The notes under the pieces are model-generated. The model saw only the letters and a program-made list of their open reading frames with translations, had not been told where the DNA came from and did no database searches. A stretch of 64,000 bases of DNA from Coccinella septempunctata (taxonomy: Eukaryota > Arthropoda > Insecta > Coleoptera > Coccinellidae): positions 11,160,001-11,224,000 of the forward strand of contig NC_058192.1 in the NCBI RefSeq assembly GCF_907165205.1. The letters run 5' to 3'. A program made the position numbers and the translations under genes. Shown one piece after another: positions 1 to 11,988 of this stretch; position 1 is the stretch's first letter, and the number at the start of each line of letters is the position of its first letter.

Positions 1-3000
1 CATCATTGGTGTTGAATCGTTTGAGCCATTTCCTTGATTTATCTATCTTGAATCGACCGATTCCTTAAAACTTAGTCACTTTCTTCAAGGTAGTGCGTTA
101 GTTCATTTCAAAATATGCAACATTAATAGTTTTCTTAATAAAGGTGAGTTTTACAAAGGAAAATGGGAATTTGATGTTTATATTGGGAGTACAAATTACT
201 TCAGAACAAAATGAATGAATTTGAAGTATTCTCCATCGATGGTTACTATAGTTTTCCTCGCTCAAGCAATTTTCGAATTCCATTTCGTGAAACTCCCGTT
301 TCTGAATATTTTTGACTACTTTGGCCTATTCATTTCATCAGGCACTCAATTGCCTTACCTTTGAATGATTCCCATGGATTTAAAATGTACGAAAACTGCT
401 TGTTGAGTCAACTCGCATGATACTGCAAGGGCCCCTTTCATTTGATCACCGAATAATGCTCCTAATTTGTTATTTTGGTTGTCCAGAGAAAAGTTTGTCT
501 GTCGAAATCATTCCCTACATGATTTATAAATTGGAGAAATGTCACCATAAACTTCCACAAGCATTTCAGCTCCACTTTTCTTCTAATTAAAGCAGAAAAA
601 TTGAACCCTCCTAGGTACTGATTAGTTAGCACATAATTAAACATTCTTAATTTGCTTATATCGAATTTTACATAATCATTTTCATTTACGATTGTTGAAA
701 GTTCTAATTCAAGTAAAAACATCTTCACATCAAAGATAATATTCCACAAACCTCTCACTTTTTCCTCTTTCAGATAAGAAATCCCTAAAAAGGTTTGCAG
801 ATTAAATAGGTTGATTGCTGCGGGAAATTCGAAGGTTCAATAGAATCGGTTCTGTTGGGACATAAAGGGACGGCTTCGAAAACAATGAAAATAGCGGCTG
901 ATCTACAGCCGTTCGAGATAAAATCGACACTGAATTGAACAAGCCATAATTGATGCTCCGGTAATTATAATACAGCGTTATCTCACAACGCCAGCGCCAT
1001 ATCTAAAATTAGCCAGCTTAATTTATGAGTATTTCGCCCTTTACATATTCCAGTTCCATGCACTCGCCAACAATTTTGCCGCTTCGGCAATTTCTGCAAT
1101 CACTCTATTCTCTATGCAGAAAGCTGCACACCCTCGAGTGGTGCAAAGTTGGTCCATTCGAAAGTTTTATTATTGGAATAAAATATCCGTTCGAATAGCA
1201 CGAACGAATGAATTTTCGAGAAGTTGAATAGAAAATCGTTCTCTCAAACTATTCATTTTATCTGAAATATTCAGAAGAAAGTAGTGAAGCTTAATTCATC
1301 GAAGCTAGGTGATAATTTTATGAATTTTTGCCCGACAAATGAGGTCCCTTTATCGTCAGAATATTTCTGATATTTTTACAGGTATTTGTCAGCTTCCACC
1401 AATGAGTTTCATTCGATTTGGTGCTTATTGAAAAGGTGATTCCATTTTCTTTCAGTTATTCAGTTGTTATATCCAGAAACACATTGGAAGTTTTTAGACA
1501 ACAATGCGTTTTTCTTTGTCAGGCATCAGCTTGATAAATTAGTTGACCGTACTCCTTGAATAATCTACCTTATTGTTCCAGCACCATTTCTTCCAGTTAT
1601 ATGCTTAGTATTCATAAATATTCCACCCTTGCCGTGCCTCTGGCCTCTAAGGCAGTAAATCATTGCTTCAGGAAGAGTTTTTCATTCTGAAGCGTTATAA
1701 ATTGTGTTCGTTATTCGAATGATTCCCGGAACGAATCAGCCAAACGACTCAAATAGAACGACAATGGGCAATAGAATAATCCAATTATGCTCTATTGTTT
1801 TCGTTCTGAACTTTATTGTCAATCGAATTTGAATTCATCAAAAAATTTAGTATCTAGGTGACTGAAATGGTTGATATAAGCTTCTGCAAACAGATTCAAG
1901 GAGCTCCTAATGCCTATAGCAAAAGAAATGCATTAAAATTTGACTCCCAGGTCTTTTTAAGTGTTAATTTAGACAATAAATATACAATTCATTAATTTTC
2001 ACTAGTGTTCAAGGATAACTGGTTGCATTCTTCAATACCGAAGGTTATTTTTGTTATTTTCTCTAATATATTGATGTGAATGAAGCAAAAGTAAACCCTT
2101 TGCTTAAGCTCTGATTAATCATTGATTAAAGTAGTAACCACTGATACAATTTTCCCTGAAAGTATAAATTTCTGCCAGAATGTTCAGGCAAAGAAAATTT
2201 TCCTCATCAAATAAGCCCCTCTACAGATTTTCACGAAGCCTACAACGGCAAGGGTTAAATAACCTCCGGAAAGTTTAAGATCCCGTTCAACTTCAATTAA
2301 GCCGGTAAAAGCGTATTAAATTGGCGATAACGATCTCGCAGATTTCGTGGATCTGTATCGAAACCGTGAAATTCGAAAGTTGCTTAGTTTGACAAGCGTA
2401 GCCTGATCGCACTCCAATCTGAAAATCGTCGAAAGGGATGGAACGCATCCATTTGTGTCACGAGCCACGCCAAACCAGGATAACATGCTAGAACACGATT
2501 GTAATCTGATAGGGCGGAAGCGACCGGTTCTATCCGGTTCACTGATGACATTCTTGGCCTCCTCATCTTGTTGTTTGGGCTGTTTGAGCCGAAGAGGGAA
2601 TGGAGTAATATCGCTGGTGAAAACGTTCTTTATTTTACTCAGGATATTGAGGGATTTTGTACCAAGGGACGCACATTCTTCATAATAGGTCCTTTCATCT
2701 TTTTTTGGGAAATCCACTCACAAAATATGGCGGTAATTTATCACAAACACACATTGTTATTAGGAATGAGGCTTTTCTGATTCGTTTGGACTGAAACTAG
2801 AGCTTAGTTCGAATTTGTAGCTGAAGTTGTGGGTATTCTCCCCCAAAATCTGGAACTTTTACACGGTGTAAATGAATAGTACCTTCATGGGTTAGAAGAT
2901 TTCAGAGTTCTTCTGATTGTAGTGAACGACAAAGTTTGTTATCGCGGAATTCGACTGAATGTCGTTTCGAACAGATAGGTTATCATCAGTGTTATCTTCT

Positions 3001-6000
3001 GGCGAGGAAATAAATTCAATTGACACTGAAAAAGTTTGATGTTTGTCGGAAATGACAAAGAATTGTTGTGCTTCCATATCGCTTATCGTTGAAGTTTACC
3101 CGTTATGTTTTATTTATAGATTATCGGAAATCTCGAATTTTTCCAGCTGTTTTATTTATTATATTCAAGGCTATCGAAGAAGTCTGATACTCGCCAAAAT
3201 TTGTCAACTCCTTTACTCTTCAATTAATAACAATGCTGTTGAGTTATTTTCACAGATAATATAACAAGCAGCAAATTAAGTGGGAAAGTTGAAAGAATTG
3301 CCAAGTTTCACTAGCTTCAACATCGACATTACTTTGGGGATGTTGGACTTTTCCCTATTTGTTACAACGTGTTCGAGAATTTTGTTGACACTGTATCTAT
3401 CCAAATCAAGCAGTGAAAGTTCACTGAACAAATATTCGTCAAATCTTGGTAGAACCAATACGCTAAGCGGAAATTCTTGCTCTGCTTTGGATCATGTGGA
3501 GCAGGTACTATAATGTCATGAACCTGCATTGCTAGTTTCTTCAAACAAGTACATACTACTCATGAATTCCGTGCCTAACATTTCTCAATCCCGTACTGAA
3601 TTTCCGAGAAATAATGACACATTTACTTTCCTCATGACTCATTGAAAACTCTAGGTACGACTCACTGAAACCAGTTCGGAAAAGCTATACGACTTCCAAT
3701 AATCGAAGTCGACGATAAAAATAAGCATCTTCCTACTCATCTACAACTAATTCAATATTCCAATTCATCAGGCTGGCATGTTCTGAATTTAATACGCCTG
3801 GCAGTAAGTCACGCCAAAATATCGCCGCTGCGCGTGCGGTGGTTGACCTGCTTAATTTCAAGGTTGATGAAGGTGTGTAGATTTTAATCGGGATAATTAG
3901 AGGATTGAACTGTATAAACAAAGAACATATTATCACGCTCCAAAAATTGTGAGCAGTCGATCGGCTCCGGTGGTTGTTTGGGAATCCAAATTAATTCTGC
4001 AGGTTCTGACTGGAATTGAATTCGACTCTCAGGTAGATAATATCGAGATTCTTACGTAGATTATATAGGTTCACTCCTGGAAGTGTGAGGGGCTGTTCTA
4101 TAATGGAGGTAATGAAAGGTAGGTCTTCATGCCCATTTGTGTTATGTTTTTTATTTGGTTTTAACGTTTTTGGGGGATTCCAACGCTCTTAATATAACAA
4201 ATTTGCTGGTGAAGTCCTTCCACAACATAATAACTGTTCATTATATATACCACCAATGTGGTACCGATGAGTTTCTCTACTCTATGGCTTGTGGGTCATA
4301 AATTTGACCATTTTTCAATTATGGTCAATTAGCTGAAATGTATAAAATGAGCAATATTTTCAGTTCGATAGGCCAAGCTTAAGGAGTTTCAGAAATATCT
4401 TTTATCCCCTGTGTCTTCCATCAATCTATATCTGTCAGCATTTTTCTTCAGAATTATTTTCAGAAAACATAAAATTTTCGACTTTGTCATATTGAATTAA
4501 ACAACTACTTGTCTGAGATGTGTGCCGCTTTATCTCTGGTTCTATCCTAATCATTATTTGTGCTATTTCGAATCGAATGCATACGAATTTGAAGTTACCC
4601 TGTAGTTCATAAGAAAATTGCAGCATATTCATTGTTGGTTAGTGTGAATTCTTGCGGGAGCATGCACCATTTTGCATCACATACCTAAATAATTGCATAC
4701 ATTGTGATACCACCTACTACAATAATTTTCTCTTTTGATTCAACCAAACTTTTACCCCTTTACGTCGTTCTGTGTCTTTCTGGCGTTTTAGTTTCATCAA
4801 CGACAATCGTTCTTCAAATTCATCAGGTGATTCTTCTCAACAGAAAAAGCTGGAATATATTCGACACGCACAATAGTCGTTTCCATCGGAGAACAGGAAG
4901 AGGATATGAGCTTACACAACATGAATACCTGAAACGTAATCGATAATTTCGGAGGATCAAGTTTCTATGCTAATAACGCCTAACTTCATCTTAATATTCT
5001 TGTCCTATACCAGCAATTACCTGGCAAATTGACCGGGAATATATTTCGAATGTTAAGACTCTTCGTCTCGGATACGGTTTCATTATAACAGCCTTGGGAC
5101 AATTTTCTTTCACATGAATATTTTACTGCATTCATTCGCGTAATTCTGAAAAAAATCGATCTCGCATAAATAATGTTCGTCCAGTCTTTGTTAGGTTATG
5201 AAAAGTACAATTAATCGTAGAGTTTAACTTTCATTGAATTCATGTTTTTTAAATAAAATATTAATGGAAAGGCGAAAGAACTTTGATCGGTTAATAAAAA
5301 ACTCTTTTCGATTTGAAGATGTTTACTTGGTTCCATAGTCTATCCCAACCCCGCATTTATATTTTGTAAGGAATTCACATTACTGTGACTTTCCGAATAT
5401 CCTTCGAAACATTCAATTATGTCGGCCTCTCAGTGCAATTAAGAATTAAGATTCTTTTCGTTTTCTACCACATAGATATCAATCAACTGGAGACTGCTGG
5501 AGTGCAATTCATAAATACCCCGATAAGTTTCACAATGACCCTGTGCATTCCCAGCTGGAACTGCGAACTACCACAATTTCCAAACGAGTCTAATAATTTA
5601 TCAGAAGCAACAATCGGCTATGTGTGTTAGCTACTTATTTCCCTCGTAATTATATACATGTTTATGTACGTAGAACACTCAACGTTGTAGCACTGCCACT
5701 TACAAAGTTATGCGGGTAGTATTATTAATACCATAATATGAAACCATTGCATCCACTTCCACCTATTAATGTCATTAGTGGTAACTCCTGGTCTTCGAGC
5801 ATATGACTAACTATTTTGTGGAGTGATGATTGCTGGTTTAATTTCAACAATTACAGCACACGCTCCAGCTTGAGTTTTTTAGAGCTCGAATTAAAATTTC
5901 ACTTTTACAACTTGACGGTCGGTATGCAGGTGATTTAATGCAGGAATTTTTATTGAATATTCAACTTTTTTGTATCATCATACTCTCATTATCTTCAAAT

Positions 6001-8815
6001 CACCGTTCAGCTCGAATTAAACGAAAAAGACGATAGTTGATTCTATCTAATTGAATATTTCCCAAGAAAAACCGATAATTAGGAAGCATGTGGTCGAAAA
6101 TGGTGATTCTGTGAATTACACTCATATTTAGATGACTTCTAATCGGTTCAGAACAATGATATGTTTATAAAACAGCTAGGCGTACCAATTAATGCATATT
6201 TCAACTAAATCTTAACGAAATTTTCGTTCGACGATGTTTCAGTGAAATGTTAATGCTTTTTTCTTCAAATTTTAACTTCAAAACCTACTCAAAATGATGG
6301 ATAAAACGGTGGAAGAGAAAAATCCCTTCATTGTGATGAGAAATTTCCTTCTCTGGTTCAATTAAACTGGAATATAAAAAACTCATCAGGAATATATTCT
6401 GTTAAATGCCGACCCAGAAGAAATACTTCATGCGGCTTGACGAATTAACTCCTTATCTTGATGATATCCTATGCTATTCATGAGCAATTTCCTATCTTCC
6501 TTCTTTTCCCCCGGCAATCTTATTCCAACAAGGTCCTTTTCAAATTAATACAGAATTGCTGTGAAAAACTACCCCCATTTCCTCTAATAGCCTGAAAGGA
6601 AATGAAAAGAAATATAATAAGGTGGAAATCCCAGGGGTAAACTTCAGATCTTCGTGAACGTATATAGTTGGAGGGAAATGGAGAAAAGTCGTATTGTGAA
6701 CTGTTTCACGGTGGGAAATATAATCCAAGAAGTTCCAGAATTTCCTGGCAGTGCTGGCTGTAACTCCTTTCCGGAAATATTCAACTGCGTAGTTACCTAG
6801 TCCATTCTCAGGCATTTCCACCCAGAGTGAAAAGTTGTAAAAGTTAAACCCACTTTTCTGTTCGGATGACCAACAAGAAAACCTCGTCCAACCAGAATCC
6901 GATCTGAAAAACTTAGACTTACCACAAGAAATGCTCAGTTGAAGACTCGTAAAGATTGCAGTCAACCTAATCGAGTTGGAGTTTTCTGTTTTTTGATAAT
7001 ATTCATTTGCATTTCGTTAAAAATTCAAATTGAATTAGCCACGCTTCTTCTGGCTCCTGGCTAATTTCCATTAATTTCCATAAATAATCGAAACTACTGA
7101 CGAGGATACAGACGACATTGCTAGCCAATTTGTGACGCATACCTCGTCCAACATGCATTCTAGCAATTCCAATAATATGTCCGAAGCTTTGCAGGACACT
7201 GAAAGTATCGCATAAAACTAGCCATAAAACTGTTGTCCATTGTGTGCTTCCTCCACGAATGCAGAGCGTAAAAAGGCACTACAGATGAAGGCGAGAATTA
7301 ATAACCTCCACACCATGGTACTCCCACAAGTCCATAAATCATGGTCCATCGATAAAACATTTACTCTCTCCTCCCAGCCGTTTTATGACAAATTGAATCG
7401 TGATGCAGGAGTGTGATCAAGCATTCCAACCGGATGTACTCTAATTCTTCCCCTAGGAGGCTGCGTTTCCGGTCTAGCATTGTTACCAACTCGGCGTCAG
7501 AGCCAGATGCTGCTAAAAATAGGTTCGTGTGTATAAATCAGTGTGCGCAGATGTGTCAGAAATGTAGGATATGTTATGAGAAGATTAAATTGATAGGTTT
7601 CACGCCTGTTATTGTGTAATTTGCAAGCTGCACTCCAGCAACAAACGTAAGACAGTAGACAGTAGGGAAGCCTATCTGGCTTACTTGTACATATAGGTAC
7701 TCATAAAAGTTGTTCGATCAAGTTGCTTGGAGAGGAGTATATTCCCACAACATATGATATTAATCAGCTGAAGGAAACTTTTTTCTGAAGGTAGTTTATT
7801 AGGTATAGAATCTCCAAAAATCAGTACAATCATAAAGAATCAATATTATGATATTTCTGCATATGTACGGTGAACGGAAAATACCCTATTACTGAAGAAG
7901 AAATACTATTCTGAACATTGAATGAGGAAATAAAGTAGTTTTTTCATTTTGAATGAGGTTGAAATGGAACCTACTGTTGAAATTCATGTACAACCAATAA
8001 GGGCACTAATCATCCTGTATATCGATTCAATTCGTGTGAGAAAGCGGTTCCTCCTATTGAATAATTAATTTGGTCGTAATTGAATTAAATATCCCACCAT
8101 GACATTAGGAGAATTGTTTGGAGTCATTTGTTTGTCGGTTCTCAATTGAATTAATAATTGAAGAGCCTGTCAAAACTTTCTGAGTCAGGGGTCTACTAGT
8201 TCTCGGTAATCTAAACTTTGTAATTCTGTTAGGTTACAGTTTCTTCGTCAGCGGGATATAATGTTTTATTTTTTATTGTCATAGTTCATATTTGGAACAA
8301 GGATCCATGCGTTTTACTTTCTGATATGAAAATAATGAAAATTGGATTCAATATTATAACTATTGAACATCATCAAATTTTCAATAATTCATTCACAGTT
8401 AAATCATGAGAGCCTCTGCAAATCAGCGGTCTTTGAAACATTTTCAAAGTGACTCCGATATTGTTGGCAGCTAGTGATATGAATGATTAAATGATGATCT
8501 CTCATTGGGGACGCTTTCGTTGTTGAAAAGAATAAAACAAATATGCTGACCCCAATGAATTTTTGATTATTGTTTTAGCGTTTGAGAAAAACCAAATACA
8601 ATACAATATTTCATTGTTAAAGTGCATTGTCTAGTGTGATAATAATACACATAGTATAAATAATAAAATTCATTCATCTCAGTTTTGTTCATTTTGAAAT
8701 CGAAGGCGGTTAATATAACATCCATGAAACGAAATTATAAGCTCTATTGAAAATCAGTGTAGCGCTAAGAAAACTTCTTAGTAGTTGGGGAGCCAAATAG
8801 GGAAATTCGGGATTT
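1..8815. other. Non-coding stretch, nothing recognised
   Basis: AT-rich DNA with only short open frames. The longest are 133 codons (2316-2717, minus) and 141 codons (6540-6965, minus); neither resembles a family I know or has convincing splice sites at its edges. No RNA gene or transposon end is obvious. As the MRL gene downstream may have 5' exons near 10.1 and 19.8 kb, this is most likely upstream flank or a long 5' intron. Confidence 0.4.
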
Positions 8816-8835
8816 ACTCGAGAGTGTCAGATTAA
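8816..8835 (+). repeat. Solo copy of the MITE terminal motif
   Basis: The 20-bp sequence ACTCGAGAGTGTCAGATTAA is nearly the terminal motif of the foldback element that starts about 120 bp downstream (ACTCGAGCGTGTCAG). Its inner part, GTGTCAGATTAA, recurs near 9408 and 9439. It may be an older end of the same family or part of a nested copy. Confidence 0.45.
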
Positions 8836-8937
8836 TACAAGGAGAGATACTTTGAACCCTGTACCAAAAATTAGACCTGTATATAGGGGGAATTGTATAG
8901 GACGGTCTGTCAGAATAGTAAAAACAAAACGATCATT

Positions 8938-9518
8938 GTACATACTCGAGCGTGTCAGCTAATGATTCAAAAATAACGGAAAAAATATAATCTGACAGTT
9001 TCAGCAATCCGAAACAATAAAAATTGGCCATAAAGGTCACAAAAATCAGTTTTTTTGAATTATCTCCTCCCCTGGGCTTCAAATCTTTTCCTCTTTCATT
9101 ATAAAAGTTGTAGAGCATAACATTTCCTACAAATTTTGTCTCAAGCAAGTTTTTCTACGTTCAAACGTTTCTGAGATATATGGCGATAAATGTACATTAG
9201 TCTACATTGACCTTGGCCTTTCGTATGTGTGGCTTAGCTCCTCGCCCTTATCGCCCTCTAACTCTGAAACGGTTAAGAGTATGCAAAATTGCTTCAGACG
9301 GAAGCTGTATAGAATTTTATTATCTACAACTTTCATAATGAATACAAACACGATTAGAGGTACAGGCAAGGAGATATTCGAAAAAAATGCATTTTCACCA
9401 TCTTCAAAGTGTCAGATTAAGAAAACACCCCCTGATTAGTGTCAGATTAATGGCTCAACATGTCTACAACACCGAGATTAAGCATCTGTATGAAAATCTG
9501 ACACGCTCGAGTGTGTAC
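8938..9518. mobile_element. Foldback MITE-like element, about 580 bp
   Basis: Terminal inverted repeats of 21 bp with one mismatch: GTACATACTCGAGCGTGTCAG at 8938-8958 and its reverse complement at 9498-9518. The inverted similarity continues inward: the left half near 9100-9190 (CATTATAAAAGTTGTAGA and following, then ATGGCGATAA) matches the reverse complement of 9240-9350. The whole element is therefore an imperfect hairpin. A TA dinucleotide at each end would fit a TA target-site duplication as used by Tc1/mariner elements, but this is an inference. No transposase frame is present, so it is non-autonomous. Confidence 0.7.
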
Positions 9519-9889
9519 AAGTAACGATTTTTTTTTATATTTTCGAAGGAGCGCTGAGACCTATGAGCATAACATAGACCATTCTTTTAGTTGTTAATTC
9601 AATCAATTATTTCGTCAGACTATTTCTGTGTTTTCTTGTTTGAAAATAATAAGTTTTTCGCGAAATCTTTCAACACAAATGCAACTCCCTCTCGTCACCT
9701 TGTCGCTTGGAGCTATGTCCTAGACAACCCTCGCCTCCATTCTCCAACTTTTCTATTTGGTGAAGATATTCGTGGAGGATATCGAAGACCCATTCCGTTA
9801 TCCATCTATTTCGCCATAAATTCAGGGTAAATCTTTCCGGAGTCTGCATCCTTATTCCCCCTAACCAGGAAATTCACAACAGGTTTGCT

Positions 9890-10140
9890 CCGGCTCGTTC
9901 CTATTCATAAATCGCATACGTACACTTTTCTATCGGCGCGCTCTAGCATGACCGGAATAATCAAGTTCAAAACCCGGGTCTATGCCGTGCCCCACAGCGC
10001 CTCTAAACGCGATTTAATGGTTCAAAGGAGTCCATAATGCACGGTTTAATCGGCCGGGCTGCATTGCCTGATATGAGTACACGTCGTGCATGATCCCCGA
10101 CATGGCATCGACGGTATTTTGCATAACAGGACAACGGCAG
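9890..10140 (+). other. GC-richer block ending in a consensus splice donor (candidate 5' exon)
   Basis: This block is richer in G+C and CpG than its surroundings and ends at 10140 with a textbook donor, CAG|GTGAGT. An ATG at 10090 opens 17 codons to the donor, with an in-frame TGA upstream at 10069-10071, and ends in phase 0. The next candidate exon (19849-19890) also starts in phase 0. It could be the first coding exon of the MRL gene, a 5' UTR exon, or chance. There is no homology support because N-termini of this family are poorly conserved. Confidence 0.22.
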
Positions 10141-10570
10141 GTGAGTCGGCGAGGCTATCGGTATTGGAGATTTTTAGCGCAAAAGTGCACTACTGCTGTG
10201 AGGAATGGGCTACTTTAGAGGCTTGAGACTCTTGTGAGTCGCCTTGATTGCGTACAGTTATGGTAAACCGAGCAGATGCTGTAGAGGATATTGTAGACTC
10301 TCCCCTTTCCACAGTGTAAAATTTTGATATGAAAGTCATGATAATGGTTAAGATGTTGTGAAGTTTGAATATGTTTTGTGACAAATACACTCCGCTGTGA
10401 TGAAATGCTATATAGAAATCTATTTTTAAACTTTTGAGGTCGTTTATCGGTCAAAACCCAGCATTAATTGGAGGAAAAAAAAACGAGAAAATCACTGCTA
10501 CCAATAGACCACATTAGCGAGGTTAGAATCACTCACTGGTGGGAGGTTCAACTTTGGGATGGAATATCGC

Positions 10571-11212
10571 TACTTCAGCAGTAGATTCTTGAGGTCAAGA
10601 GAAACACTTTTTTCCTTTTCCATTTTTTCTGAATCGGCTCGGTTTAAAAGATACAGGCTGTTGAAAAACCATAAAAAAATATTATTTTAAGTTCTATCTC
10701 GCAAACGGTTTCATTGAATGAAATGAATTTCGGAATACATTTTTTCATTTATTCGATGAATCTTTTTCGAACACAAGATATCACCCACGTCTTACAGCTT
10801 TCTCATTATAACCATAATGAGAAGAAGAATACGAGGAAGAATACCAAAAATATAAAAACCCATTTCTTGAAACTAAGTTGGGCACTATCTAACGAATATG
10901 TACCAATATGTAAAATAAAAGTATTTCTAATATTTTCCCGTAAAATGAGCCGTTTCAGATTATGTAATTTGATGTTCAAAAATAAAAAAGTATGTTTGAA
11001 ATTCGAAAAATTTTGTACTTTGACCTAATGCAACTCTTTTTAAAAGATCAGTGTGTAGTGTCACAGATTCAGCTAGTTATTCTGAAGGTAATTTTGTTTT
11101 TGGCACAGCTCATTATGAAAACTCAAAATGGCTTTATCTTTTTATCTGGACCGAATCGGAAAAAAATGTTATAGGAAAAAAGTGTTTCTTTTCACCTCAA
11201 GATTCTACAGTT
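10571..11212. mobile_element. Foldback MITE-like element, about 640 bp
   Basis: The left arm (10571-10642) contains GATTCTTGAGGTCAAGAGAA, then ACACTTTTTTCC and a T-run leading to GAATCGG. The right arm (11149-11212) is its reverse complement with scattered mismatches: CCGAATCGG, an A-run, GGAAAAAAGTGT, CACCTCAAGATTC. The interior is AT-rich with several smaller inverted repeats and no recognisable protein. This fits a non-autonomous palindromic DNA transposon. Exact termini and target duplication were not resolved. Confidence 0.55.
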
Positions 11213-11410
11213 AAAATATTCGTAACAGTCGAAGACTCACCCTTTATAGAGGGAAATGTTAGTATAGAGACATGTAAAATTGGGTGCCTTCATCATTAGA
11301 GCCTGTTTCCAAGTCTGTTTTACAGCACAATATACTTTCATATGTCCTTCGACCAAAATTGAAAACATTATTATTCGGAAGATATCCTTATGTCGTAGAC
11401 CATTTCTGCT

Positions 11411-11988
11411 GTACAGGGTGGGCAAAATTCGTTGTCTACTGAGAGGATCTCAAGAACTACATCTAGCGGCTAGATGAAAACAGATGACACATTTTCGAGC
11501 TCATTTTCGAAGAAACTAAGAATGGTGAAAACCGAAGCCTCCTACGATACTTCGTTTTTGAATTTGACAGTATCGTAAAGTGCTCATAACTTCTTTGTCT
11601 TTGAAGTTACAAATCTGAAACTTGAACCTTCTACAGGCACATTTTTGGGTAGAATCCACTGATGAGCCCGAAATATTTTTTCATTTCGAATCATTAGGTA
11701 AACTTTAATTTGTTTAAATGCAAACTTTTATCGCATTTGATATTTTTGAATTGGAAAAAAATATTTTGTCAGTAGATTCTACGTATCAAAGTGCCTAAGA
11801 AGGTTCAAGTTTCAGATTTGTAACTCAATTTTTATTTATTACTCGAAATCTGAAAATGACAGACCGATTCTGTTTTCAGATTTGGAATAGTCACGAAAAA
11901 AGAGCTCGAGAATGTGTCATCCGTTTTCTTCTAGCTGCTAAGTTCTCGAGATCCCCTCAGTAGACAACGAATTTTGCCCAGCCTGTAC
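11411..11988. mobile_element. Foldback MITE with about 95-bp terminal inverted repeats
   Basis: The left end starts GTACAGGGTGGGCAAAATTC. The right end (11894-11988) is its reverse complement with few mismatches (CAGGCTGGGCAAAATTCG and onward through GTTGTCTACTGAG). A second inner inverted repeat around CAAATCTGAAACTTGAACCT (about 11610-11645) pairs with about 11790-11825, so the whole 578 bp can fold on itself. TA follows the first G and precedes the last C of GTAC at the two ends, which would give CAGGGTGGGC termini and TA duplications typical of Tc1/mariner-derived MITEs. No coding capacity. Confidence 0.75.

Noticed and set aside
2316..2717. 133-codon minus-strand frame
   Set aside because: Open frames also exist on the other strand in the same patch, there is no recognisable domain, and no supporting splice sites were found.
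6540..6965. 141-codon minus-strand frame
   Set aside because: Composition is rich in F, S and N as in chance frames; no motif or family recognised.
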